A stretch of 37,801 nt of DNA from SCQX01 sp035720945 (GCA_035720945.1 DASTNK010000034.1:1-37801); one strand, 5' to 3'. Shown: positions 23,088 to 31,932, numbered from the stretch's first letter. Notes: generated by a model not told the origin, from the sequence alone. Made by a program: numbers and translations.

Positions 23088-26000
23088 GGCCGGATTCCAC
23101 TCTTCACGCGCGAAGTGTGGCGGGCCGCGCGCGCGCGCCGGGCCAGGCGGTCGAAGAACAGGTAGATCACCGGCGTCGTGAACAAGGTGAGCAACTGGCT
23201 GCACAGCAACCCGCCCACCATCACCAGCCCCAGCGGCTGGCGCAGTTCGGACCCCGCACCGGTCGCCAGCATAAGGGGAATGGCGCTGAACAACGCCGCC
23301 AGCGTGGTCATGAGGATGGGTCGGAACCGCAGCAGCGCCGCCTCGTGGATCGCGGCGCGGGCCGACAGCCCGCGCTGACGCTGCGCCTCGAGGGCGAAGT
23401 CGATCATCATGATGGCGTTCTTCTTGACGATGCCGATCAGAAGAATGATGCCGATGACGCCGATCATGTCCAACTCGGTGTGCGTCAGCAGCAGCGCGAG
23501 CAACGCCCCGATCGCCGCCGATGGCAGCGTGGACAGGATGGTGATCGGATGAATGTAGCTTTCATACAGAATGCCCAGTACCACATACACCGCCGCCACG
23601 GCCGCCAGCAGCAGCCACAATGTGCTGTCGAGCGAAGCCTGGAACGCCTTGGCGGCACCCTGGAATTCGGTCTGGATGGACGCCGGCATCGACAGCCCCG
23701 TCTCGGCTTGCCTGATGGCGTCCACAGCGTCGGACAACGCCACCCCTTGCGCCAGATTGAACGAAATCGTGGTGGCCGGGAACTGACCCAGGCGTTCGAC
23801 GGAAAGCAGCGTGTTCGACTGCTGGACATGGGCCACACTGGTCAGTGGCACAGGCGTGCCGGAGGTCGTGGCGACGTAGATGTGATCGAGCGAGGACGGT
23901 GACTGGCGAAAAGGCTTGGCCACCTCCAGCACGACGCGGTACTGGGTGGATTGGGTGAAGATGGTGGAGATGAGCCGCTGCCCGAAAGCGTCATACAAGG
24001 CGTTGTCGATCGCCGCCGTGGTCACGCCGAGGCGCGACGCCGCGTCACGATCGATGACCAGCGTCGCCTGCAGCCCGCCATCCTGCAGATCGTCGGCGAC
24101 ATCGGCCACCTGTGGCAACGCGCGCAATCGGTCTACCACCTTGGGCACCCACTGGGCAAGCTCGGTACCATCCGGATCGGACAGCGTCATCTGATACTGC
24201 GTGCGACTGACCCGGTCATCGATGCTGAGATCCTGCACGGCCTGCATATAGACCTGGATGTCGGGCAGCTTGCGCAGGCTCTGGCCCAGCCGGCGGATGA
24301 TCTCCTGGGCATTGTCGCTGCGCTCGCCCGGGGGTTTCAGCGCGATCTGCATGCGACCGGTGTTCAAGGTGGAATTTGTGCCGTCTATGCCAATGAATGA
24401 CGTGACAGCGGCGACGTCGGGGTCTTTGAGGATGAGATCCACCGCCTTCTGCTGTCGCTGCGCCATCGACGAGAACGACACAGTGGCCGGGGCCTGACTG
24501 ATGGCCTGGATGAGGCCCGTGTCCTGTTGCGGAAAGAACCCCTTTGGCACCAGCCCATACAGCAACCCTGTCACGACAAACGTGCCCAGCGCGATCCATA
24601 GCGTGATGCGCTGGTGCGACAGCACCCATTTCAGACCATGGTCGTACCAGCCGACCAGTGTATCCATCCCCCGCCCCAGCGCCACCTGCACACGGCCGTA
24701 CTTCTGTTCGGATTCGGCCTTGAGCAAGCGCGCGCACATCATGGGCGTGAGCGTGAGCGAGATCAACAACGACATCAGGATGGCGACCGACAACGTGATG
24801 GCGAATTCCCGGAACAATCGCCCGATGACATCACTCATGAACAGCAACGGGATCAGCACCGCGATCAGGGAAACCGTCAGGGACACCAAGGTGAATCCGA
24901 TCTGCGCGGCCCCCTTCAATGCGGCGCGCATCGCGGTTTCACCCTCTTCGATGTGCCGGGCGATGTTCTCGATCATGACGATGGCGTCGTCCACCACGAA
25001 GCCCGTCGCCACAGTAAGGGCCATGAGAGACAGATTGTTGATGCTGAAGCCGGCCAGATACATGATGCCGAACGTCCCCACCAATGAAAGCGGCACCACC
25101 ACGCTGGGCACCAATGTGGCCGACCACGTGCGCAGGAACACGAATGTCACCAGCACCACCAGGAAGATGGCCAACAGCATTTCGCGCTCAACGTGGCTGA
25201 TGGAGTCACGTATGGTGTAGGTGCGATCCGTCGCGACAGCGACGTCCACCCCGGCCGGCAACGCCTTCTTGAGCGATGGCAGCAACGCCTTGACACGATC
25301 GACCACGTCTATGACATTGGCACCCGGTTGGCGCTGAATGTTCATGAGCACCGCGGGCGTGTCGCCGATCCAGGCCGCCTGGCGGATGTCTTCCGGATTC
25401 TGCCGAACCGTGGCCACGTTTCCCAGATGCAACGCGGCCCCGTTTTCGTATTTCAGGATCAGGTTTTCGTAATCGCTGACGGACTTGAGCTGGTCATTCG
25501 CATTGATGGTGATCGACCGCTGCGGACCATCAAGATTGCCCATGGGCTGGTTGACATTCGCCCCCGTGACCGCGGTGCGCACGTCCTCGAGCGTGAGGTT
25601 GTGCTGTGCCAGAGCCTGCGGATTGACCTCGATGCGCACGGCCGGACGCTGCCCGCCCGCGATGCTGACCAGGCCCACGCCAGGAATCTGAGACAGCTTC
25701 TGCGCCATGCGGACATCGATCAGGTCGCGCACCTCATACAGCGGCAACGTGGGCGACGTGATCGCCAGGCTGATGACCGGCGTATCTGCCGGATTCACCT
25801 TGTTGTAGGTGGGCGGCATGGGCAAGTCGGTGGGCAGCAGGTTGGAGGCCGCATTGATGGCCGCCTGCACTTCCTGTTCCGCCACATCCATGGACAGCGT
25901 CAGATCAAACTGCAGCGTGATCTGCGACGATCCACCTGAACTCGTGGATGTCATCTGGGACAGCCCGGGCATTTGCCCGAACTGGCGCTCGAGCGGGGAG

Positions 26001-26191
26001 GTGATCAACGCGGTCATCACCTCTGCGCTGGCCCCCGGGTACAGCGTGACAACCTGGATCGTGGGGTAATCGACCTCTGGCAATGCCGACACCGGCAACA
26101 GGCGATACGCCAACACGCCGGAGATCAACAACGCGATCATCAGCAGCGTCGTGGCCACCGGCCTAAGGATGAACAGGCGGGAGAAGTTCAC
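23084..26191 (-). CDS. mdtB: RND multidrug efflux permease, MdtB/MuxB type
   Basis: First of two RND pump subunits, 1035 residues. It opens FILRPVATTLLMIALLISG and carries PEVDYPTIQVVTLYPGAS, the TM4 proton-relay aspartates in GFVVDDAIVMIENI, and LTLTPMMCARLL, with the second half repeating the fold (GILYESYIHPITILSTLPSA, GIVKKNAIMMIDFALEAQR). The start is GTG at 26191 with a GGTAG-like site, six bases after the adaptor stop. Its similarity to the MdtC-type gene reflects an old duplication kept as a heteromeric pump. Confidence 0.94.
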   Translation of the reverse strand: MNFSRLFILRPVATTLLMIALLISGVLAYRLLPVSALPEVDYPTIQVVTLYPGASAEVMTALITSPLERQFGQMPGLSQMTSTSSGGSSQITLQFDLTLSMDVAEQEVQAAINAASNLLPTDLPMPPTYNKVNPADTPVISLAITSPTLPLYEVRDLIDVRMAQKLSQIPGVGLVSIAGGQRPAVRIEVNPQALAQHNLTLEDVRTAVTGANVNQPMGNLDGPQRSITINANDQLKSVSDYENLILKYENGAALHLGNVATVRQNPEDIRQAAWIGDTPAVLMNIQRQPGANVIDVVDRVKALLPSLKKALPAGVDVAVATDRTYTIRDSISHVEREMLLAIFLVVLVTFVFLRTWSATLVPSVVVPLSLVGTFGIMYLAGFSINNLSLMALTVATGFVVDDAIVMIENIARHIEEGETAMRAALKGAAQIGFTLVSLTVSLIAVLIPLLFMSDVIGRLFREFAITLSVAILMSLLISLTLTPMMCARLLKAESEQKYGRVQVALGRGMDTLVGWYDHGLKWVLSHQRITLWIALGTFVVTGLLYGLVPKGFFPQQDTGLIQAISQAPATVSFSSMAQRQQKAVDLILKDPDVAAVTSFIGIDGTNSTLNTGRMQIALKPPGERSDNAQEIIRRLGQSLRKLPDIQVYMQAVQDLSIDDRVSRTQYQMTLSDPDGTELAQWVPKVVDRLRALPQVADVADDLQDGGLQATLVIDRDAASRLGVTTAAIDNALYDAFGQRLISTIFTQSTQYRVVLEVAKPFRQSPSSLDHIYVATTSGTPVPLTSVAHVQQSNTLLSVERLGQFPATTISFNLAQGVALSDAVDAIRQAETGLSMPASIQTEFQGAAKAFQASLDSTLWLLLAAVAAVYVVLGILYESYIHPITILSTLPSAAIGALLALLLTHTELDMIGVIGIILLIGIVKKNAIMMIDFALEAQRQRGLSARAAIHEAALLRFRPILMTTLAALFSAIPLMLATGAGSELRQPLGLVMVGGLLCSQLLTLFTTPVIYLFFDRLARRARAARHTSRVKSGIRP

Positions 26192-26197
26192 TGCGCG

Positions 26198-27508
26198 CTA
26201 CCTGTGACCTGTTCCCCGCGACGAGCCACTTTTCGTGGTGCCCGCCGCGCCCCCTTCTGGGGGCGCCACTGCCCCTCCTGACGCAGCCGACCCCGGCATC
26301 GCCTTGCCCGCGGCGGTCTTCCCGGCTGTGGCATCGCTCGCCTCGATGACCTTCACCGCCGCCCCTTCACGCAGCCGGTCCACCCCCACCGTGACCACTT
26401 GCTGGCCTGGGCTCAGCCCGCTGGAAACCGCGACATCAGTACCATCAACCGTGCCTGTCTTGACGGGCTGCACATGCACCTTGCCATCCTTGACCAGGTA
26501 GACGAATGCGCCGATCGACCCTTGCTGCAAGGCGCTGGTGGGAATCATGATGGCGTGGTCATCGGCGCTGACGTGCAGCACGGCGTTCACGAATTCGTTG
26601 GGGAACAGCGCTTCGTTTTCGTTGGCGAACGTGGCGCGCAACTTGACCGTGCCGGTGGTGACGTCGATCTGGTTGTCGATGGAAGCCAGCGTGCCGGTGG
26701 CGATCTTGTTCACACCGCTACGGTCGTATAAATCCACTTCCAGCTTCTTGCCAGCCCGGACCTCGGCCAGGACCGGCGGCAATTGCGCCTGCGACAGCGA
26801 GAAAATCACGGAAATGGGCCGCATTTGCGTGATGACCACCAGACCTTGAGTGCCCGACGCCGAAACCAGGTTGCCCGGATCGACCTGGCGCAGGCCGACG
26901 ACGCCTGTGATGGGCGCGGTGATGCGGGTGAAGGTGAGCTGCAACCGGGCGCTGGCCACGGCAGCCGCGTCGCTTGTCTGTGTGCCAAGATATTGCTGAA
27001 CCAGCGCCTTCTGGGTATCGAGCTGTTGCCCGGCCAACGAGTTCTGCTTGTAGAGCAGCGTGTAGCGTTTTAGATCGCGCCGCGCGTTCTCGAGCAGGGC
27101 TTGATTCTGTTTCTCTGTGCCGATGGCCTGGTCCAGCGCGACCTGATAGGGACGTGGGTCGATCTGCGCAAGCAGAGCACCTTTTTTTACTTCCTGCCCC
27201 TCTTTGAAATAGACGCCCTCCAGTTCACCACTGACACGGCTCTGTACCGTGACGGCATTGAGGGCCGTGACTGTGCCGATGGCCTTGATCGTGGTCTCTA
27301 TAAGGCCTTGCTTGACGGTGGCCACGTTGACCGGCGTGGCCATGGCGCCCGCCATGCCGCGGCCCCCGTGCCCCGAACCATTACCCGCAGTTGCACCTGG
27401 TTTGTGCGAAAAATGCCAATACGCGCCAAAGGCAATGACCAGGATGAATAACGCCACCCAGGACAAGCCCTGGCGTGGCGACTTAGGCTTGGCGCTCGGC
27501 TGCGACAT
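26198..27508 (-). CDS. mdtA: RND efflux periplasmic adaptor (membrane fusion protein), MdtA/MuxA type
   Basis: Periplasmic adaptor linking the inner-membrane pump to the outer-membrane channel; 436 residues. One N-terminal membrane anchor (about 14-32) is followed by a Gly/His-rich linker, the lipoyl half-motifs (VTVQSRVSGELEGVYFKEGQ and LTFTRITAPITGVVGLRQVDPG), a coiled-coil hairpin between them and a beta-barrel domain. The last 40 residues are low-complexity Ala/Gly/Ser/Lys. ATG at 27508 follows GGGAG; a start twelve codons earlier is possible but lacks support. First gene of the four-gene pump operon; no dedicated regulator or two-component system is adjacent. Confidence 0.93.
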   Translation of the reverse strand: MSQPSAKPKSPRQGLSWVALFILVIAFGAYWHFSHKPGATAGNGSGHGGRGMAGAMATPVNVATVKQGLIETTIKAIGTVTALNAVTVQSRVSGELEGVYFKEGQEVKKGALLAQIDPRPYQVALDQAIGTEKQNQALLENARRDLKRYTLLYKQNSLAGQQLDTQKALVQQYLGTQTSDAAAVASARLQLTFTRITAPITGVVGLRQVDPGNLVSASGTQGLVVITQMRPISVIFSLSQAQLPPVLAEVRAGKKLEVDLYDRSGVNKIATGTLASIDNQIDVTTGTVKLRATFANENEALFPNEFVNAVLHVSADDHAIMIPTSALQQGSIGAFVYLVKDGKVHVQPVKTGTVDGTDVAVSSGLSPGQQVVTVGVDRLREGAAVKVIEASDATAGKTAAGKAMPGSAASGGAVAPPEGGAAGTTKSGSSRGTGHR

Positions 27509-27648
27509 GCGCGGCTCCCGAATCGACGAACAATGTGGATACAACCAGTGGAAGGACTACATTGTCGCCCAACTGCGCAACGTCGCGCCCCGATACGCGC
27601 ATATTTGAAATCAAACGCAACAACTACCCGTTCCGGATCGATTGAAGG

Positions 27649-27668
27649 GTGCGGCCGCGACGCCGCAC
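27649..27668 (-). terminator. Candidate terminator hairpin downstream of zapD
   Basis: GTGCGGC and GCCGCAC form a perfect seven-base stem with a six-base loop, 18 bases beyond the zapD stop on the minus strand. It separates zapD from the efflux operon read in the same direction. There is no run of T after it, so it may act weakly. Confidence 0.4.
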
Positions 27669-27686
27669 TGTATTACAGGCGCCGCG

Positions 27687-28439
27687 TCAGACGTTGCAGC
27701 GTGAAAGATGAAAGGGAATGGTGCGATTCGCCGGTTGGGGTTTGAGCTCTTGGTCGGCCGTGGAGAACCGGACCCATATGACGTATTTATTGGCGCTCAT
27801 TTCGGGAAACACCTGCAGCGACGGGTCGACCCAGACACGCAGGAGCTGGAATGTCTTGCCGCCCAGCATTTCCTGGTAGGCGCCCTGCTCGGCTTCCAGC
27901 GGAGTGGGTGTGCTGGAATCGCGCAACAGACGCAAAATGAGCGCCAACCCCTGATGCAATGACAGAAAGGGCTCTATCCATTGCCGCAAGTCGTTGCAAC
28001 GCGACTCGCGCGGCTTGATTTGCCAAGCATAATAAGAGGGCATGTCGACGGGCGAGGAGCCGCCAGGCACCGCCACACGCCCCCGCAGGCTGGCCAGCCA
28101 TTCGTTGTCGCGAAGCACCTGGCCGATGCGGCCCTGCGACCCCAGGTTGCCGGAAACCTCCTGGATTTCGGCAAGCATGGTATCCAGTGTGTCGACATCG
28201 ACGCCGGGATGCTGGCGTAGCCCGCCCAATGTGACGCGTTGGCGTTCGAGGTCTTGCAGCACCGCGCCGCGCAAGTCGGTGCGGTCGCTGATGTCGAGCA
28301 GGTCGAACAAGGTGGCGACGGCCACCTGATGGTGCCGCACATCGTCGCCCTCGACGAAATAGAACAGCCGGTCGAACAGATACTCGACCCGCAACAAGGC
28401 CCTGACACGTTCATTGCAGGGGTATTCGTAGAGAATCAC
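27687..28439 (-). CDS. zapD: Cell division protein ZapD
   Basis: Cytoplasmic FtsZ-associated protein that bundles FtsZ filaments; 250 residues, the usual length. It opens ILYEYPCNERVRALLRVEYLFDRL, the hallmark of the YacF/DUF1342 family, with YYAWQIKP and a beta-rich C-terminal end (KYVIWVRFSTAD). The start is GTG at 28439; AAAGG lies about 12 bases upstream, somewhat far. It follows coaE by 34 bases in the same direction, the conserved coaE-zapD order of beta- and gammaproteobacteria. The yacG gene that normally follows is absent. Confidence 0.95.
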   Translation of the reverse strand: MILYEYPCNERVRALLRVEYLFDRLFYFVEGDDVRHHQVAVATLFDLLDISDRTDLRGAVLQDLERQRVTLGGLRQHPGVDVDTLDTMLAEIQEVSGNLGSQGRIGQVLRDNEWLASLRGRVAVPGGSSPVDMPSYYAWQIKPRESRCNDLRQWIEPFLSLHQGLALILRLLRDSSTPTPLEAEQGAYQEMLGGKTFQLLRVWVDPSLQVFPEMSANKYVIWVRFSTADQELKPQPANRTIPFHLSRCNV

Positions 28440-28473
28440 GCGGCAAAAAACCTTTTATTGAATGAGTGCGCCA

Positions 28474-29094
28474 TCAAGATAGAGCCTGCCGGTGCGCCGC
28501 CTGAAGGCGCCATGCCGCATGCAGGAGCCGAACGCGCTGCGCAAGATCGTCGAGCGACGTGCCTTCCCCATTGAACACGACATCATCGGCTGCGGCCAAG
28601 CGCGCCTCGCGCGAAGCCTGCACTGACATAATACGCGCAATAGCCTCTGGAGTCAGCCCACTGCGGACCCGCACGCGGGCGATCTGTGTCGGCTCGTCAC
28701 AATCGACCACGCAGACCCGATCGACCCGATCGCGCCAACGCCCCGACTCGACCAGCAACGGCACCACGTAAACCAGATAGCACCCTTGCGCCCGCGCCGC
28801 TTCGGCTTGCGTGACGGACGTGATCATGGGGTGGAGAATCGCCTCGAGCCGTTGGCGCACCGACATGTCGCTGAAAGCGAGTTCGCGCATGACGGATCGA
28901 TCGAGCGCGCCGTCGGCCGTGATGATCCGGCCGCCGAATTCGCGACGCAGGGGTTCAATGGCCGCCCCACCCGACGCCGTCAGGGAATGCGCAATGGCAT
29001 CGGTGTCGATGATGGCCGCCCCCCCGTCGTGGAGCATGTCAGCCACCCGGCTCTTGCCCGAACCGATTCCGCCCGTCAGACCTATTGAATACAT
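28474..29094 (-). CDS. coaE: Dephospho-CoA kinase
   Basis: Catalyses the last step of coenzyme A synthesis, phosphorylating the 3'-hydroxyl of dephospho-CoA. The 206-residue protein opens with the P-loop GLTGGIGSGKS, then IDTDAIAHSLT, and has the lid and base-contact region (LLVESGRW, QIARVRVRSGLTPEAIARIM, ADDVVFNGEG). I chose the ATG at 29094, which has CGGA about eight bases upstream; an ATG two codons earlier is also possible. It lies between the prepilin peptidase gene and zapD, as in related genomes. Confidence 0.95.
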   Translation of the reverse strand: MYSIGLTGGIGSGKSRVADMLHDGGAAIIDTDAIAHSLTASGGAAIEPLRREFGGRIITADGALDRSVMRELAFSDMSVRQRLEAILHPMITSVTQAEAARAQGCYLVYVVPLLVESGRWRDRVDRVCVVDCDEPTQIARVRVRSGLTPEAIARIMSVQASREARLAAADDVVFNGEGTSLDDLAQRVRLLHAAWRLQAAHRQALS

Positions 29095-29185
29095 GCCCAT
29101 TCCGAATCTTGTCGATGTGTTTCGCCACGCGATGCGGACCGCCATGCCCCGGCCAGCACACAGGCGGTGCGAGGCCGCCGTGACC

Positions 29186-29884
29186 TCAACCCGATAACGC
29201 GCATTGTGCCAGCATAAAGCCGGCCCCGGCCAGCGCCAGGAATGGACCGAAGGGATACGCACCCGCCGGCCGCCAGGTTTTCTGGCGCACACACGCAAAC
29301 AAGAGGCCGCCAAGGCACGCGGCCAGCAACGCGAGCAGGGCGGGATGCGGCCCCAGCCAGGCACCCAGCGCCGCCAGCAGCTTGAAGTCGCCGTACCCCA
29401 TGCCGTCACGCCCCCGAACCGCCCGAAACGCCTGAAACAGCAGCCAGAGCAGCCCGTAGCCGACCATGGCGCCCGCCACCGCGTCGTCCAACGACACCGG
29501 CCCGCCCAGCCAGGCGATGGCGAGCCCCAGCCAAAGCAATGGCAGCGTCAGCGCATCGGGCAATAGCGATGTCCGGGCATCGATGAGGGCCAGCGCCAAC
29601 AACATGCCCGCCGCCACGAACGCGCCAAAGAACACCGGCGTCCAACCGTGGCGCCAGTAAAACACACCCGCCACGGCCGCATAGAACAGCACACCCACCC
29701 CGCACAACATCCGGAGCGGCACACGCGCCCGGGACGCCGAGTGGCGCGCGCCTCCGAAAGACCTTTGAATACGGCGTCCCGCCCACACGGCGCCCGCCAA
29801 CACCAGACACAGGCCCATCCAATCCGCCACGGACCCGGCGGATCGCGCGCCGTGCCATGCCGGGCTGAAAAGGTCAGGCCACAT
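29186..29884 (-). CDS. pilD: Type 4 prepilin peptidase-like membrane protease (A24), short form
   Basis: Inner-membrane aspartic protease that cleaves type IV prepilins or type II secretion pseudopilins. The two active-site aspartates are present: D102 in ALIDARTSLLPD and D166 in GMGYGDFKLL. Length is 232 residues versus about 290 for PilD: the N-terminal cytoplasmic domain with paired CxxC motifs, which normally methylates the mature pilin, is missing and replaced by a short unrelated segment. The ATG at 29884 follows AAGGGGG, so this is not a truncation by annotation. pilB and pilC, usually upstream, are absent; a divergent lipoprotein gene lies there. It precedes coaE by about 90 bases. 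Confidence 0.88.
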   Translation of the reverse strand: MWPDLFSPAWHGARSAGSVADWMGLCLVLAGAVWAGRRIQRSFGGARHSASRARVPLRMLCGVGVLFYAAVAGVFYWRHGWTPVFFGAFVAAGMLLALALIDARTSLLPDALTLPLLWLGLAIAWLGGPVSLDDAVAGAMVGYGLLWLLFQAFRAVRGRDGMGYGDFKLLAALGAWLGPHPALLALLAACLGGLLFACVRQKTWRPAGAYPFGPFLALAGAGFMLAQCALSG

Positions 29885-30012
29885 GCATCCCCCTTGTCAG
29901 ACACCCTCCTCCCGCGGACCATCGCCGATCAAACGTCGCTTTTCGGCTTCCCGTCGACAGCGGACGCGGCGATAATACACACAACCGCCAATGCCATACA
30001 CGGAATCCCCAC

Positions 30013-30690
30013 ATGCCCCACCTCATTCAACGTTTTCTTCGCCCCGTGCTCCACGCGAGCCTGGCCGCGGCTTTCCTGACACTCGCCGGCTGCGCCCAGC
30101 AACGCGCGCCCGGCTACTACGCCGTGCAACACGACAACACATACAGTGACGCCCAGCAACAGGGACAAGGCACCGCGCAATCCAAGGCCCCCTCGCAATT
30201 GCAACTCGGATTCGGCAGCCAGAATCAGAAAGCGAACGACAACCCGGCGGGGAACACCGAATCAGCCGTCCAGACGCGCGAATGGGAAGCCACCCGCCCC
30301 TTGCGCGAACCCAAGACGTTCCTGGGCACGGTGCCTTGCCTGACCTCGCCGGGCGCGTGCGCGGCGACCCGCGTCACCCTCACACTGGCGCCATCGGGCG
30401 AATGGCGCGCCCGCAGCACGCCATTGGGCGGCAACGGCTCGAACACAGGCGGCGCGGTCGCGCAGCAGGGCTGCTGGCACGTCATTGGCACCGCCCCCCT
30501 GAAGATACTGCTGCAGTTGAACAACCTGAATCCCAAGGCCACGCTCACCTTCATCAACGACAACGTGCTGCGCATCGACTCGTTCAACGGCGTCACGCCC
30601 AATCTGGAATATCGGCTGACTCGCCAGGCCGACATCGACGGCATCGACGAACTGCACGGCAAACCCGTGTTGGACTGCAAGACGAAATAA
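30013..30690 (+). CDS. Lipoprotein with NlpE-like domain
   Basis: Predicted lipoprotein of 225 residues; lipobox LAGC with Cys27. After a Gln/Ser/Asn-rich disordered stretch (about 30-90) comes a domain that recalls the N-terminal part of NlpE: TFLGTVPCLTSPGACAATRVTLTLAPSG (NlpE has GVLPCADCPG-TxLTL). The CxxC of NlpE is replaced by cysteines seven residues apart, and C153 and C222 or so add a second pair. NlpE senses surface contact and lipoprotein faults in enterobacteria; that role is not established here. Divergent from pilD, convergent with the LuxR-type gene, with stops five bases apart. No Cpx genes are nearby. Confidence 0.75.
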   Translation: MPHLIQRFLRPVLHASLAAAFLTLAGCAQQRAPGYYAVQHDNTYSDAQQQGQGTAQSKAPSQLQLGFGSQNQKANDNPAGNTESAVQTREWEATRPLREPKTFLGTVPCLTSPGACAATRVTLTLAPSGEWRARSTPLGGNGSNTGGAVAQQGCWHVIGTAPLKILLQLNNLNPKATLTFINDNVLRIDSFNGVTPNLEYRLTRQADIDGIDELHGKPVLDCKTK

Positions 30691-30695
30691 AGTCC

Positions 30696-30932
30696 CTACC
30701 CGGCCGGCAGATGCTGCGACATGACGCAACGGGTAAGCTCGACAGCGTTCCTGACACGCAGCTTCTGGAACACCCTGGCGCGATGCGCCTCGACGGTGCG
30801 CTGAGACACCCCTAGTTCGGCGGCGATGATCTTGTTGGGCTTGCCCAGCGCCACATAACCCATGACATCGCGCTCGCGGGGGGTGAGTGTCGAAAAGAAC
30901 GGGTGGTCGGTGTCGAATCCCCCTGCGGCCAT
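30696..30932 (-). CDS. Free-standing LuxR/FixJ-type DNA-binding domain protein
   Basis: Probable transcription regulator of only 78 residues. Residues 16-69 form a complete GerE/LuxR helix-turn-helix (LTPRERDVMGYVALGKPNKIIAAELGVSQRTVEAH...), closest in wording to FixJ/NarL output domains, but there is no receiver domain. ATG at 30932 has AGGAG at good spacing; fifteen codons of open frame upstream lack one. No sensor kinase is adjacent. Three palindromes lie 40-80 bases upstream and may be its own operators. Without a receiver it may act constitutively, or through expression level or a partner. Confidence 0.88.
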   Translation of the reverse strand: MAAGGFDTDHPFFSTLTPRERDVMGYVALGKPNKIIAAELGVSQRTVEAHRARVFQKLRVRNAVELTRCVMSQHLPAG

Positions 30933-30970
30933 GATGGTCTCCTGTCTATTTGTTAGTAATAAGACGGATT

Positions 30971-31012
30971 TTGTCATGACAAGTTACACGTGTCGCCTGT
31001 CATTTCTGACAG
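30971..31012 (-). promoter_or_regulatory. Cluster of three palindromes upstream of the LuxR-type gene
   Basis: Within 42 bases: TTGTCATGACAA (30971-30982, perfect), ACACGTGT (30986-30993, perfect) and CTGTCA-TTTC-TGACAG (30997-31012, perfect arms). The outer two share TGTCA/TGACA half-sites. They lie upstream of the regulator start at 30932 and beyond the panC stop, where operators would be expected. Which protein binds is unknown. Confidence 0.55.
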
Positions 31013-31050
31013 ATCGGTGGCTCAAAACAACACGCGTAACCGATGGGGCC

Positions 31051-31893
31051 TCATATTTCCAGATTGTCGATGAGCCGGGTGGCCCCCAGTTTGGCGGCGG
31101 CCAACACGACCAGAGGCTCTCCGGCCTCGATTTCCCCGGCTTGCGGCGGGTTCAAATCACGTTGACGGCGCAGCGACACATAATCCACCCGCCAGTCGTG
31201 CGCGGCAAGCTCGTCGCACGCCCGGGCCTCCAGCGCCGCACCGTCCGTGGCACCGCCACGCACCTGGTCGCGCAGATCCTGCAGAACGCGATAGAGCCTG
31301 GGCGCCTCGGCGCGTTCGGCGGCTTCCAGGAAGCGATTGCGCGAAGACAGCGCCAGCCCGTCGGTGTCGCGCACGGTCTCGTGGGCCAGAATATCCACGG
31401 GCAACTGCAACTGGCGACACATGCTGCGCACGACCATGAGTTGCTGATAATCTTTCTTGCCGAAGACCGCGACACGCGGTTGCACGCAGGCGAAGAGCTT
31501 GGTGACCACGGTGCACACGCCCGTGAAGAACCCGGGCCGGAATTCGCCCTCCAGGATGCCTCCCAGGTCGTCCGGCGGCAGTACCTTGTAATTCTGGGGC
31601 TCGGGGTACATCTCGTGCTCGTCGGGCGCGAAGAGCACATAGACATCGCGCTCGCGTTCCAGTTTTTCGATATCGGCCTGCAGGGTGCGGGGATAACGAT
31701 CGAAATCCTCGCTCGGACCGAACTGCAGCCGATTGACGAAAATGCTGGCCACCACCGGGTCACCGTGCTGACGCGCCAATTTCATCAGGGAAAGATGCGC
31801 GGCATGCAGATTCCCCATGGTGGGAACGAACGACACACGCTGCTGGCCGCGCAACTGGTCGCGCAGTTCCTCGATGGTATGAACGACTTTCAA
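31051..31893 (-). CDS. panC: Pantothenate synthetase
   Basis: Joins pantoate and beta-alanine with ATP to make pantothenate, the coenzyme A precursor. 280 residues, normal length. Signature PTMGNLHAAH at 24-33 (ATP-binding HIGH-like), then FVNRLQFGPSEDF, FGKKDYQQL and ALSSRNRFL. The ATG at 31893 starts MKVVHTIEEL and lies about 40 bases after the scpA stop on the same strand. Position 28 has Asn in PTMGNLH, where many homologues have Ala or Tyr; this is tolerated in the family. Confidence 0.96.
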   Translation of the reverse strand: MKVVHTIEELRDQLRGQQRVSFVPTMGNLHAAHLSLMKLARQHGDPVVASIFVNRLQFGPSEDFDRYPRTLQADIEKLERERDVYVLFAPDEHEMYPEPQNYKVLPPDDLGGILEGEFRPGFFTGVCTVVTKLFACVQPRVAVFGKKDYQQLMVVRSMCRQLQLPVDILAHETVRDTDGLALSSRNRFLEAAERAEAPRLYRVLQDLRDQVRGGATDGAALEARACDELAAHDWRVDYVSLRRQRDLNPPQAGEIEAGEPLVVLAAAKLGATRLIDNLEI

Positions 31894-31932
31894 GAGCTTC
31901 TCCGTGTGGGGGCGGGACCGGCGCCCGGGAAG

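Noticed and set aside
19986..26191. The two RND pump genes as a recent tandem duplication
   Set aside because: The proteins differ widely and correspond to the long-established MdtB and MdtC types that act together.
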